Shown here: piece after piece, positions 56,315 through 64,000 of the stretch
Layout: each line of letters begins with the position of its first letter
How positions within the stretch are numbered: position 1 is the first letter of the stretch
Source: Bifidobacterium samirii
Lineage (GTDB): Bacteria; Actinomycetota; Actinomycetes; Actinomycetales; Bifidobacteriaceae
Length of the DNA: 64,000 nt
Direction: 5' to 3'
Assembly (NCBI RefSeq): GCF_003952945.1
Contig: NZ_QXGK01000005.1
Coordinates: 62,001-126,000, forward strand
Translations under genes and position numbers: made by a program
Notes under the pieces: model-generated
The model's database searches: none
What the model saw: only the letters and a program-made list of their open reading frames with translations
What the model was told of the DNA's origin: nothing

Positions 56315-57337
56315 TCACTCGCCGGCGAGGTACGCCTGCGCGTCGAGCGCGGCGCGGCAGCCCATACCGGCGGCGCTGATCGCCTGACGGTACGTGCGGT
56401 CGACGACGTCGCCGGCCGCGAACACGCCGGCGGCCGACGTGCGCGTCGACGCGCCGTCTACGACGATGTACCCGTCGTCGTCCAGCTCCACCGCGCCGTC
56501 GAGGAATCCGGTGGACGGCGTGTGGCCGATGGCGACGAACACGCCCTCGGCCGGCAGGTCAGTCGTCTCGCCGGTGACGACGTCGCGCAGCGTCAGCGAC
56601 GTCGCGCCGGAATCGTCGCCGTTGACGCGTTCGACGACCGCGTTCGTAGCGAACGCGATCTTCTCGTTCTGCCGCGCGCGTTCGACCATGATCGCCGACG
56701 CGCGGAACTCGCCGCGCCGGTGCACGATCGTCACCGACGAGCCGAAACGGGACAGGAACAGCGCCTCCTCGAACGCGCTGTCGCCGCCGCCGACGACCGC
56801 GATCGGCCGGCCGCGGAAGAAGAAGCCGTCGCAGGTGGCGCAGTAGGAGACGCCGCGGCCGGAGAACTCCTCCTCGCCGGGCACGCCCAGCTTGCGGTAG
56901 CGCGAGCCGGTCGTGACGACCACGGCGCGCGCGTGCAGCACGTCGCCGCCGTCGAGCGTGAGGGTCTTGACGTCGCCGGTCAGGTCGGCGGACACGACGT
57001 CGTCGTAGACGAGCCGCGCGCCGAAGCGTTCGGCCTGGCGCTGCATCGCGTCCATCAGGTCGGGTCCCATGATGCCGTCCGGGAAGCCGGGGAAGTTCTC
57101 GACCTCGGTGGTGTTGACGAGCTGGCCGCCAGGCGTCAGCGCCCCGGCCACGACCAGCGGCCGGTAGCCGGCGCGCCCCAGGTAGATGGCCGCCGTATAG
57201 CCGGCCGGACCGGATCCGATGATGACGACGTCCTGCACGTCGTCCTGCGTTGCGTGCTGCGATGCCGCGACGGGCGCGACGGCGGCGGCATCGCCGTTCG
57301 CCGCTCCGCCCAGCGTGATCTTCATGGCTGTGTTCAT
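56315..57337 (-). CDS. trxB: Thioredoxin reductase
   Basis: FAD- and NADPH-dependent enzyme that keeps thioredoxin reduced. The 340-residue protein has the FAD motif IIGSGPAGYTAAIYLGRAG, the redox-active C166-A-T-C169 in SYCATCDGFF, the NADPH motif VVGGGDSAFEEALFLS and the C-terminal FAD contact GVFAAGDVVDRTYRQA. A 30-residue Ala/Gln-rich leader precedes the first strand. The first ATG (GGAG just upstream) is chosen; an in-frame ATG lies 12 bp downstream. Position between murJ and parB is the usual actinobacterial order; thioredoxin itself does not follow here. Confidence 0.94.
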   Translation of the reverse strand: MNTAMKITLGGAANGDAAAVAPVAASQHATQDDVQDVVIIGSGPAGYTAAIYLGRAGYRPLVVAGALTPGGQLVNTTEVENFPGFPDGIMGPDLMDAMQRQAERFGARLVYDDVVSADLTGDVKTLTLDGGDVLHARAVVVTTGSRYRKLGVPGEEEFSGRGVSYCATCDGFFFRGRPIAVVGGGDSAFEEALFLSRFGSSVTIVHRRGEFRASAIMVERARQNEKIAFATNAVVERVNGDDSGATSLTLRDVVTGETTDLPAEGVFVAIGHTPSTGFLDGAVELDDDGYIVVDGASTRTSAAGVFAAGDVVDRTYRQAISAAGMGCRAALDAQAYLAGE

Positions 57338-57467
57338 GCGCTCCACTGTACCAACCCGCCGCCGCCCGCCCGCGCGCCTTCGCGCAGAGCGGGCAAGCCG
57401 GCTCTTCGCACGGTGCGGAAGGGGCATACGGTCCCATCGCCGGCTGAATCCGTATGAACTTCCGATC

Positions 57468-57650
57468 TGAGGGGAAGAATCGGGCCCTCGCATGCTTCTT
57501 TCCGCCAACTGAGGGGAAAGATTCCTCCGATTCGAAGGTCGATTCCCAAGGGTTTCCAGATGGAAAAGGACTGATGGGCCGAAGTTCTCCGGCCGGCCCG
57601 TCCCCTCAGATCGCCGAAAGAAGCGTGCAAGGGCCCGATTCTTCCCCTCA
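57468..57650. repeat. Family D 183-bp symmetric inverted-repeat element (second copy)
   Basis: Arms beginning TGAGGGGAAGAATCGGGCCC are inverted over 35 bases with one or two mismatches, with inner TGAGGG boxes 42 bp in from each end. Length and symmetry equal the copy at 29771. It fills much of the 540-bp space between trxB and parB, in which no gene is seen. Confidence 0.85.
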
Positions 57651-57801
57651 CTAGGCCGATTGCCTCACAGCCTTGCCCCCGGAGGTATTGCGCCACCGCG
57701 GTATCCGTTGCGAAGCCGGAACCCAACAGCTGGGATCTCCGCACATTGAATGAAACCGCGACCTTCACATGTCACCAATCGGAGTATCCGGGAATACGAA
57801 A

Positions 57802-57840
57802 AGGCTTGTCGGCACGGGGTTATCCCGTGCCGACAAGCCT
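57802..57840 (-). terminator. Rho-independent terminator of parAB
   Basis: AGGCTTGTCGGCACGGG and its perfect inverse form a 17-bp stem with a 5-base loop; on the minus strand TTTT overlaps and follows its end. It lies 40 bp after the parB stop. Confidence 0.85.
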
Positions 57841-57879
57841 CGTTTCCGATTCGCTCCGGCCTATCCGAACGTCCGGCGG

Positions 57880-59379
57880 CTACTTCCAGCCATCGTCCGA
57901 ACCGGCGGCGTCCGCGCCGTCGCCGGCGGCGGGCATGAGCAGGTCGAGGATGCGGTCCATGTCCTCCGGCGAGGAGAACACGATCTCGATGCGGCCGTGC
58001 TGCTTCGAGCCCTTGATCGACACCTTGGTGTCGAAGCGGTTCTCGAGATGCTGCTGCACGGTCGAGCCGGCCCACGGGTTGTTCTTGTTGGTGCGGGCCT
58101 TGCGCGGCTGCTCGCCGGCGGCGATCATCATCGACACGATCTCCTCGGTCGAACGCACCGACAGCCCCTCGGCGATGATGCGCGTGGCGAGCTTGTCCAT
58201 CTCGGCCTCGTCGCTGAGCGCCAGCAGGGCGCGCGCGTGGCCCGCGGACAGCACGCCCGCGGCGACGCGCTTCTGCACGGCGGCCGGCAGGTTGAGCAGT
58301 CGCAGCGTGTTCGCGATCTGCGGACGCGACTTCGACACGGACTTCGACAGCTGCGCCTGGGTGAGACCGAACTCCTCGATCATCTGCTGGTAGGCGGCGG
58401 CCTCTTCGAGCGGGTTGAGCGCGACCCTGTGCAGGTTCTCCAGCAGCGCGTCGCGCAGCATGTCGGTGTCGGCGGTGGTCTTCACGATCGCCGGGATCGT
58501 GTCCATGCCGGCCTTCTGCGAGGCGCGCCAGCGGCGCTCGCCCATGATCAGCTCGTACGGGCTGTCCATGCGGCCGGGTGCGGCGTTCTGCGCGGCGTCA
58601 TCGCCGTCCGTGCCGGCTGCCGCGGTTTCGGCCATGCGGCGGCGGTATTCCTCGATCTGGGAGACGGGTCGGCGGCGCACGACGATCGGCTGCAGCACGC
58701 CCACCTCGTTGATGGAGGCGGCGAGTTCGGCCAGTTCGTCCTCGTCGAAGATGGTACGCGGCTGGTGCGCGTTGGGGCCGATGTCGCCGATGCGCAGTTC
58801 GGCGAGGTAGCCGCCGGCGACCGGCTTGAGTTCCGGTTCGGCGGAGGCGTCGTCGGCGGCGGACGATGCGGCGGCGTTCTTCGCCGACCGTGCGCCCGAT
58901 GCGGCGGTCTTGGCTGCGGCCTTCGCGCCGCGGCCGCCCTTGCCGCCCTTCTTCGCGGCGGGCGCGCCCGATGCGGCGTCGTCGGTCGGCGCGGCGGCTG
59001 CGGCGGTGCCGGCGGATGCCGGAGCGGCGGTCGTCACCGTCTCGCCGAAGAACAGGTCGGCGGGGTGGGCGATGTCGTCGAGTCCGGGCATCGTCGCGCG
59101 CTTGCCGGCGCGCAGTGTCACCTTGTTCTCCATCGACGGACGCTTGCGGTCCATGCCGGGTTCGGCGGCGGCCGCGGCGTCGACGGGATCGACGGCCGGC
59201 GTCGGTGCGGCGGCCGGCGTCGCGGCGGCCGGCACGACCGGCGCGACGGCCGGAGCGGCCGCGGGCATGCCTATCAGGCCCGGCATCGCCGGCAGGCCGG
59301 CGGCCGGCTCGTCGTGCGTGTCGCCCGGCAGGTCGGGGAACAGCGCGCCCAAGCCCTTGCCCAAACGTGACTTCGCCAT
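57880..59379 (-). CDS. parB: Chromosome-partitioning protein ParB
   Basis: Binds parS sites, spreads along DNA and works with ParA to segregate the origin region. The 499-residue protein starts with the ParA-contacting MAKSRLGKGLGALFP. A 170-residue Ala/Pro-rich linker follows, far longer than in most ParBs. The N-terminal CTPase domain has HQPRTIFDEDELAELAASI and the box-II-like GERRWRASQKAG. The parS-binding HTH region lies near GLTQAQLSKSVSKSRPQIAN. The C-terminal dimerisation domain ends the protein. Four parS sites are in the window. One base separates it from parA. Confidence 0.95.
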   Translation of the reverse strand: MAKSRLGKGLGALFPDLPGDTHDEPAAGLPAMPGLIGMPAAAPAVAPVVPAAATPAAAPTPAVDPVDAAAAAEPGMDRKRPSMENKVTLRAGKRATMPGLDDIAHPADLFFGETVTTAAPASAGTAAAAAPTDDAASGAPAAKKGGKGGRGAKAAAKTAASGARSAKNAAASSAADDASAEPELKPVAGGYLAELRIGDIGPNAHQPRTIFDEDELAELAASINEVGVLQPIVVRRRPVSQIEEYRRRMAETAAAGTDGDDAAQNAAPGRMDSPYELIMGERRWRASQKAGMDTIPAIVKTTADTDMLRDALLENLHRVALNPLEEAAAYQQMIEEFGLTQAQLSKSVSKSRPQIANTLRLLNLPAAVQKRVAAGVLSAGHARALLALSDEAEMDKLATRIIAEGLSVRSTEEIVSMMIAAGEQPRKARTNKNNPWAGSTVQQHLENRFDTKVSIKGSKQHGRIEIVFSSPEDMDRILDLLMPAAGDGADAAGSDDGWK

Positions 59380-59380
59380 A

Positions 59381-60367
59381 TCAGTGCTCTCCTCGCTTGA
59401 TCGCAATCGCTTCCAGTGCCTGCGGGGACCGCTTCGCGATCTCCAGCGCCGCCTCCCGGTAGGCCGTCGAGCCCAGGCAGCGGCGATCGTAGGCGATCAC
59501 GCTCTGGCTGAAGCTCGGCGCCTCGGAGATCTTCACCGTGCGCGGGATGGTGGTGTTGAGCACGATGGACGGGTAGTGGCGCTTGACTTCGTCGTACACC
59601 TCGCGGCTGAGCAGGGTACGGCGGTCGAACATCGTGACCAGCATCGTCGAGACGAGCAGGGTCGGGTTGTAGTGCTTCTGGATGAGGCCGATGGTGTTGA
59701 TGAGCTGGCCGAGGCCTTCGAGCGCATAGTATTCGGCCTGGATCGGGATGAGCATCTCGTTGACGGCGCACATCGAGTTGATGACGAGCAGGCCCAGGCT
59801 CGGCGGGCAGTCGATGAACACGTAGTCGTAGTGGTCGGGCGACGAGGCGAGGAACGTGTTGACGGCGTCGCGCAGCAGGCCGTTGCGGTTGGGCGAGTCG
59901 GCGACCTCGAGTTCGGCGCCGCTCAGGTCGATGGACGAGGGCACGACGTCGAGGGTCGGGAAGTCGGGGCAGGTCTGCTTGATGCCGGCGATGGTGGCGC
60001 GGCCTTCGAGCACGTCGTAGACGGACGGCATGCCGGAGCCGTGTTCGATGCCGAGCGCGGTCGACGCGTTGCCCTGCGGGTCCATGTCGATGACGAGGAT
60101 GCGCGCGCCGGCGAGCGCGAGCGCCGCGGCGATGTTGACGGTCGTCGTGGTCTTGCCGACGCCGCCCTTCTGGTTGGCGACGGCGATGAGGCGCGTCTGG
60201 GACGGCTTGGGGAATTCGACGCCTTCGAGCGCGGCGTAGCGGGCGCGCTCCTGGGCGACCTGTACGCCGAGCGAGGGTTCGGATCCCCCGAAGATACGTT
60301 CGATCGTCTGCGTCACGGATTCTGGTTCGGGCATCATTCCGGCGGATCGTGCGTCTGCGGTGGACAC
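59381..60367 (-). CDS. parA: Chromosome-partitioning ATPase ParA
   Basis: A 328-residue Walker-type ATPase that binds DNA non-specifically and moves ParB-parS complexes. The deviant Walker A QKGGVGKTTT spans about residues 66-75, preceded by the family's RLIAVAN strand; later motifs are VIDMDPQGNAST and YVFIDCPPSLGLL. The first 55 residues are an extension without known fold. GTG start with AAAGGAGGGG upstream. The promoter region is loaded with DnaA boxes, which suggests that DnaA regulates parAB or that it is part of the replication control region. Confidence 0.95.
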   Translation of the reverse strand: MSTADARSAGMMPEPESVTQTIERIFGGSEPSLGVQVAQERARYAALEGVEFPKPSQTRLIAVANQKGGVGKTTTTVNIAAALALAGARILVIDMDPQGNASTALGIEHGSGMPSVYDVLEGRATIAGIKQTCPDFPTLDVVPSSIDLSGAELEVADSPNRNGLLRDAVNTFLASSPDHYDYVFIDCPPSLGLLVINSMCAVNEMLIPIQAEYYALEGLGQLINTIGLIQKHYNPTLLVSTMLVTMFDRRTLLSREVYDEVKRHYPSIVLNTTIPRTVKISEAPSFSQSVIAYDRRCLGSTAYREAALEIAKRSPQALEAIAIKRGEH

Positions 60368-60562
60368 GGCCCCTCCTTTACAAGACAGTATGTTCCAGTG
60401 TTGTGGTGTGCATGGACATGGTCGCAGCTGCGATCACGGGTGGTTGCGGTGCGTGGGCGGCTGGTTCGCCGCGCGGTTGCGGGTCGGATTGCGGCCTGGT
60501 TGCGGCGCGGTTGCGGACGTCTGTGTGGATGCGGTCATACCGGTTGTGGACGATCATCCGAG

Positions 60563-60768
60563 TTATCCACAAGGTTATCCACATGTCTGTGGATAACTGT
60601 GGACAATGCACATCATTCCGCTTCGCGGCCGGCCGCTCCGACACCGCCAATGCGTTGCGACACTTGGGTTTCGACGAGGCTGCACCGACGTTATCGGCGA
60701 TGTGGATAACTCGCTCGCGTTATCCACATACCGCCCGCATGACGTTGTGGACAACGCGGTTATCCACA
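60563..60768. promoter_or_regulatory. DnaA-box cluster between rsmG and parA
   Basis: Perfect TTATCCACA boxes lie at 60563, 60575, 60720 and 60760 on the plus strand and at 60588-60596 and 60701-60709 on the minus strand. One-mismatch TGTGGACAA copies are at 60598 and 60746. Eight sites in about 205 bp is far above chance. The 438-bp gap holds no gene and no A/T-rich unwinding stretch. It may be an oriC-associated or DnaA-regulatory element. Confidence 0.85.
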
Positions 60769-60805
60769 ATCGTCCGTCCGTGGTTGCACCCGCGCGGACG
60801 ACCGG

Positions 60806-61573
60806 CTAGCGTCGTTCCACGATGACCACGCGCGTGGGTTCCAGCCCCGGTGCGACCGGCGCTTCGACCACGCGCGGGTTCGCTCCCCCGCGCTTGGCGA
60901 TCTCCTTGGCGGCCTTGTCGATCTCGGCCTGGGCGGAGCGCCCCTTGAGGGCGATCAGCCGGCCGTGCGGCTTGAGCAGCGGCAGGGTCCAGCCCGACAG
61001 CTTGGTCATTGGCGCGACGGCACGGCAGGTCACGACGGCGTACGGATGCACGTCGCGGCGGCGGATGTCAGCGATGACCTCTTCGGAACGGGCGCGACGG
61101 ATCGTCACGTTGTCCAATCCCATCAGGTCGACGCATTCGGCCAGCCATTCGACGCGGCGTTCCATCGGCTCGATGAGCGTGAACCGATGGTCGGGCAGGC
61201 AGGCGGCCGCGACGAGGCCGGGGAATCCGCCGCCGGAGCCGACGTCGGCGACGGTCTTGAACCGTTCGCCGTCGGTCGCCTCGCGGATGAACGGCACGAC
61301 CGCGGCCGAATTGAGGATGTGGCGCTCCCACACGATCGGCACGTCGCGCGGACCGATCAGACCGCGCGGCTCGCCTTCGTCCATCAGCTTGCCGTGGAAG
61401 CGTTCCAGCTTGTCCAGCGCGTCGCCGAGCACCTCGCCCAACAGCGGAGAGCCGTCCAACTCGTCGACCACCGGACCGGCCGGGGCTTCGACCGGCGCGG
61501 AGGCCTTTGCGGACACATCGGACGGAGCGGATGTTTCATGTGAAACATCGCGGATTTCCTCACCCATGACCAT
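60806..61573 (-). CDS. rsmG: 16S rRNA (guanine-N7) methyltransferase RsmG (GidB)
   Basis: Methylates G527 of 16S rRNA with S-adenosylmethionine. The 255-residue protein has a 60-residue variable N-terminus, then [18 protein letters not shown], the SAM-binding [20 protein letters not shown] and [19 protein letters not shown], and the conserved [15 protein letters not shown]. The ATG with GGGA six bases upstream is chosen; another ATG is 6 bp further in. A parS site lies inside the 5' part of the gene. It is followed downstream by parA in the same direction, the usual rsmG-parA-parB order. Confidence 0.94.
   Translation of the reverse strand: MVMGEEIRDVSHETSAPSDVSAKASAPVEAPAGPVVDELDGSPLLGEVLGDALDKLERFHGKLMDEGEPRGLIGPRDVPIVWERHILNSAAVVPFIREATDGERFKTVADVGSGGGFPGLVAAACLPDHRFTLIEPMERRVEWLAECVDLMGLDNVTIRRARSEEVIADIRRRDVHPYAVVTCRAVAPMTKLSGWTLPLLKPHGRLIALKGRSAQAEIDKAAKEIAKRGGANPRVVEAPVAPGLEPTRVVIVERR
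61532..61547. promoter_or_regulatory. parS-like site inside rsmG
   Basis: TGTTTCATGTGAAACA differs from the parS consensus by one central base (CATG for CACG). Location in the rsmG coding region near parAB is typical of parS. Confidence 0.75.
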
Positions 61574-61678
61574 CACTTTCCCATGATTGCAATGCACACT
61601 ATCTGCCGCAACAATACCAAAGAAGCCCCCTCGACTCACTCCGCCCACACTGCCGACCCCCATTTTCCATCAGAAAAT

Positions 61679-61692
61679 GTTTCACGTGAAAC
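61679..61692. promoter_or_regulatory. parS site upstream of rsmG
   Basis: A perfect GTTTCACGTGAAAC, extended to an 18-bp palindrome (ATGTTTCACGTGAAACAT, 61677-61694), about 105 bp before the rsmG start. Confidence 0.88.
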
Positions 61693-61727
61693 ATATCTAC
61701 AGGCACAACGGCACCCCCCCCCCGGCA

Positions 61728-61905
61728 TCGTCGCAATCCGCACAGAATCAGGCACCGTCATACAGATTGCGACGCCGACAGGCCCGCCATCGCCACAATT
61801 CCGCAAACAAGAAGACGCCGTCATACCGATTGCGACGCAAACCACCCCAACAGCGTCGCAATCCGCAAACCAATCGGACGGATGTACGGATTGCGTCACA
61901 GCCTA
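61728..61905. repeat. Family A palindrome array, 3 units
   Basis: Units begin at about 61728, 61790 and 61853 (62 and 63 bp apart), with arms like CGTCGCAATCCG and GATTGCGACGC. They lie between divergent rsmG and the DUF4143 ATPase. The 61906-62020 part is A/T-rich without a gene. Confidence 0.8.
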
Positions 61906-62020
61906 CGACTCATCATGTCTTTTGCCGGAATGAACTACACATTCGTTACATTTTTTGCACCATAAAGATAATTCATCATCATGTTTTTTGCATAGAAGAG
62001 CGGTCATGTCGTCGGAATTT

Positions 62021-62050
62021 TTGTACAACAAGGTCATAGCCATCTATACT
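62021..62050 (+). promoter_or_regulatory. Promoter of the DUF4143 ATPase gene
   Basis: TTGTAC (62021-62026) and TATACT (62045-62050) with an 18-bp spacer, 50 bp before the start codon. Confidence 0.55.
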
Positions 62051-62100
62051 GGGCATGGGAAAGAGGCTCTGCAACAGATCTCGGGAAAGGGGAAGCTACA

Positions 62101-63447
62101 ATGAAACGTGATGTCATGACCAAACTGGAGCAATGGAGTCGTTCACGGCATCGTCGCCCTCTGGTGCTGTGCGGCGCACGGCAGGTCGGCAAAACCTATG
62201 CGCTACAGGAACTCGGACGGCTTCACTACAATTCGTGTGCCTACGTCAATCTCATGGACCCATCGGCACGGTCGGTGTTCGCGTCCTCCGGATACGACGC
62301 CCGGCAGGCATTGGAAAACATCAGCGTGTTCACGGGAATCCGCATCGTCCCCGATCGCACGCTCGTCGTCATCGATGAGATCCAGGAGGAACCATCGGCG
62401 CTGACGCTGATGAAGGCGTTCGCGGAACAGACTCCGGGACACCACATCGCCGCGGCCGGATCATATCTCGGATTGTCCTACCATGCCGGACGATCATTCC
62501 CGGTCGGCAAGATCGACTCGATCGACATGTACCCACTGACGTTCCTGGAGTTCCTGCACGCCCACGGACAGACGGATCTGGCCGATATCGTGCGCTCTCT
62601 TGACTTCGGGCGTGCGGCGATGTTCGCCGACCGTCTCGAACGGATGCTTCGCCGATACTATTTCGTCGGCGGCATGCCGCAAGTCGTCAACGAATTCATC
62701 GAAGGCGATAACGACTATGCCGCGGCTCGCGCCCGGCAACTCGCATTGCTGTCCGACTATGACAATGATTTCTCCAAGCACAAGGGCGATGTTCCGGAGA
62801 TCGACGTGGAGCGCGTCCGTCTGGCGTTCCGTTCCATTCCAGCCCATCTGGGCAGGGAGAACCACAAGTTCATGTTCGGACACATCGCACCGGGGGCACG
62901 CCGCACGCAATACGAGACGGCCATACAGTTCATCGTCGACTCGGGGTTAGCCCACCGCATACACCGCATCGGTAAGGTGCAGCTGCCGCTACGTGATTAC
63001 GAGGATCTGTCCGCGTTCAAACTGTACATGCACGACGTCGGTCTCCTGGGGGCCGCGATGGGAGTCGACGCGCGCGACGTGCTGCTGTCGAACACGGTAT
63101 TCGAGGAGTATAAGGGTGCCATGACCGAGCAGTACGTCTGCCAGCAGCTCGCCGCGGTCGGCCGGCAACCGTACTACTGGACTTCCGGAAAAGGCACCGC
63201 GGAAGTCGATTTCGTACTGCAGTACGATGGCCGTCCGGCTCCGGTGGAGGTCAAGGCCGAGGAGAACGTGCACGCCAAGAGCCTGCGCTTGCTCTGCAAC
63301 GAGACCGGATTGCGCGGATACCGCACGTCGATGCGGGGATACCGGGAGCAGGACTGGCTGACCAATCTGCCGCTATGGTCGGTAGGCGCGTATTTCGATC
63401 CGGTCAACGACCCCGCCAACATCATTCCGCCCGAGGCGCTCGACTGA
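62101..63447 (+). CDS. AAA_14/DUF4143 ATPase
   Basis: A 448-residue ATPase. The N-terminus has Walker A LCGARQVGKTYAL (about residues 23-35), Walker B TLVVIDEIQEE and sensor-like HHIAAAGSYLG. The mid-region FVGGMPQVVNEFI is the family's conserved loop. The C-terminal DUF4143 part contains GTAEVDFVLQYDG and APVEVKAEE, a D...ExK spacing like PD-(D/E)XK nuclease folds. Role unknown; members are often accessory genes. It is flanked on both sides by family A arrays and lies where rsmG and jag are normally adjacent, so it appears to be an insertion. GGAAAGGGGAAGC precedes its ATG. Confidence 0.88.
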   Translation: MKRDVMTKLEQWSRSRHRRPLVLCGARQVGKTYALQELGRLHYNSCAYVNLMDPSARSVFASSGYDARQALENISVFTGIRIVPDRTLVVIDEIQEEPSALTLMKAFAEQTPGHHIAAAGSYLGLSYHAGRSFPVGKIDSIDMYPLTFLEFLHAHGQTDLADIVRSLDFGRAAMFADRLERMLRRYYFVGGMPQVVNEFIEGDNDYAAARARQLALLSDYDNDFSKHKGDVPEIDVERVRLAFRSIPAHLGRENHKFMFGHIAPGARRTQYETAIQFIVDSGLAHRIHRIGKVQLPLRDYEDLSAFKLYMHDVGLLGAAMGVDARDVLLSNTVFEEYKGAMTEQYVCQQLAAVGRQPYYWTSGKGTAEVDFVLQYDGRPAPVEVKAEENVHAKSLRLLCNETGLRGYRTSMRGYREQDWLTNLPLWSVGAYFDPVNDPANIIPPEALD

Positions 63448-63533
63448 ATGAGCGACGCCGATATGACGTAATCCAGTGTGATTCGTATGGAAGGACCACC
63501 ATCGTACGAATCACGATGCAAAGCAGATCCCCG

Positions 63534-63835
63534 GCGTCGCAATCCGTACAGAATCCGGCACTGTCTTACAGGTTGCGACGCAAACCGGCCTGACAGCGTC
63601 GCAATCGGCAAGGGAATGGGACACTGTTTACGATTTGCGACGCAAACGGGAGCGACAGCGTCGTAACCCGTACAGAATCAGGCACCGTTTTGCAAGTTGC
63701 GACGCCAACAGACCTGCCAGCGTCGCAAGCCGTAGAGAGTCCGATATCTACTTACAAGTTGCGACGCAAATAGGGGCGGCAGCGTCGCAATCGGTATGGG
63801 AATGGGACGTCGGATACGGGTTACGACACACACCC
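63534..63835. repeat. Family A tandem palindrome array, 5 units, exact 62-bp period
   Basis: Units begin at 63534, 63596, 63658, 63720 and 63782, each 62 bp apart. A unit is a 15-base arm GCGTCGCAATCCGTA, an 18-base loop, an inverse arm like TACAGGTTGCGACGC and a 14-base linker. A degenerate unit precedes it at about 63478. No gene lies in this 525-bp space. Confidence 0.88.
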
Positions 63836-63848
63836 CGGATACGACGAC

Positions 63849-63873
63849 GGCCGCATACCTGAGGTATGCGGCC
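63849..63873 (-). terminator. Perfect 11-bp hairpin
   Basis: GGCCGCATACC and its exact inverse flank TGA. It lies 100 bp after the putative jag stop and may end that operon. On the minus strand it is followed by no T-run. Confidence 0.55.
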
Positions 63874-63972
63874 GGAAAGTCAGAGGCGGGGCCGGGACCG
63901 GAATCATCACGGACCGCCGGCAGTCCAGTCGGATGAACCGGACCTCGGCATCGGCGGCGGACGCCGGACGGA

Positions 63973-64000
63973 TCAGTCCTCGTCGTCGGCGGCGGACGCC
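63973..64000 (-). CDS. C-terminal end of a minus-strand gene, possibly jag/khpB
   Basis: Only nine codons are visible, ending ASAADDED and a TGA stop. The acidic tail and the position upstream of rsmG fit Jag (KhpB), the RNA-binding protein normally next to rsmG. Too short to prove; it could be another gene or chance. Confidence 0.35.

Noticed and set aside
60563-60768. Calling the DnaA-box cluster the chromosomal oriC
   Set aside because: No A/T-rich unwinding stretch lies within or beside it and dnaA is not in the window, so it is listed as a DnaA-box cluster only.
62101-63447. Defence-system or prophage gene
   Set aside because: There are no phage structural, integrase or restriction genes nearby. 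DUF4143 ATPases are widespread and of unknown role, so no defence function is claimed.
63534-63835. CRISPR array
   Set aside because: The period is constant, but the repeated part is a split palindrome of about 48 bp, the linkers resemble each other, and no cas genes are near. This is not repeat-spacer organisation.

Overview
The window is a high-GC actinobacterial chromosome segment, most probably from the genus Bifidobacterium. The evidence is an N-acetylhexosamine kinase (nahK)-galT-galE operon, a lone MsmK-type sugar-ABC ATPase, circularly permuted membrane-anchored GH3 enzymes, and the actinobacterial origin-side order cca - nudix - DUF6049 - murJ - trxB - parB - parA - rsmG. The last bases may be the end of jag. 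The chromosomal origin therefore probably lies just beyond the right edge. ParB sites (parS) and a dense DnaA-box cluster support this.

Layout. 1-7 kb: a P-type ATPase, a mazEF toxin-antitoxin pair, an MFS transporter and an rlmB-type rRNA methyltransferase, with two parS sites. 7-16 kb: galE, galT and nahK with a divergent AraC regulator, then a DUF4032 protein, a small membrane protein and msmK. 16-26 kb: a LytTR two-component pair, a DUF234-type ATPase, a GtrA/GH3 overlap operon, a DUF3990/HTH candidate toxin-antitoxin operon, an orphan LytTR regulator and a MerR regulator. 26-37 kb: two permuted GH3 paralogues, the second broken by an amber codon, enclosing an acetyltransferase, a MATE exporter, an AraC regulator and an alkyltransferase. 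37-48 kb: a membrane Ser/Thr kinase, a DsbA-like protein, tRNA-Thr, a candidate small RNA, a resuscitation-factor-like muralytic protein, rsmA, ispE and a LytR_C protein. 47-61 kb: the cca-to-rsmG housekeeping block. 61.6-63.9 kb: a DUF4143 ATPase apparently inserted between rsmG and the putative jag.

The most unusual content is between genes. Three sequence families of palindromes form tandem arrays, and all three repeat every 62-63 bp. Family A (core GCGTCGCAA) is at 2.55, 61.7 and 63.5 kb. Family B (core TGCGTGACC) is at 3.7 and 33.6 kb, with degenerate traces at 20.1, 25.0 and 30.0 kb. Family C (core CGCAACGGGCACGC) is at 6.75, 41.6 and 46.9 kb. A second class is a symmetric inverted-repeat element of 182-183 bp with four TGAGGG boxes, at 29.77, 47.02 and 57.47 kb. 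These sit mostly between convergent genes and flank accessory genes (mazEF, the DUF4143 ATPase). Separately, just after tRNA-Thr there is a series of hairpins whose loops carry TTCCCC, ending in a T-run terminator; this looks like an undescribed C-rich-loop small RNA.

Functionally the window joins chromosome segregation and cell-envelope housekeeping with a carbohydrate block (nahK/galT/galE, three GH3 loci, msmK) and scattered stress or mobile-type modules. All calls come from reading the sequence; no database search was run.
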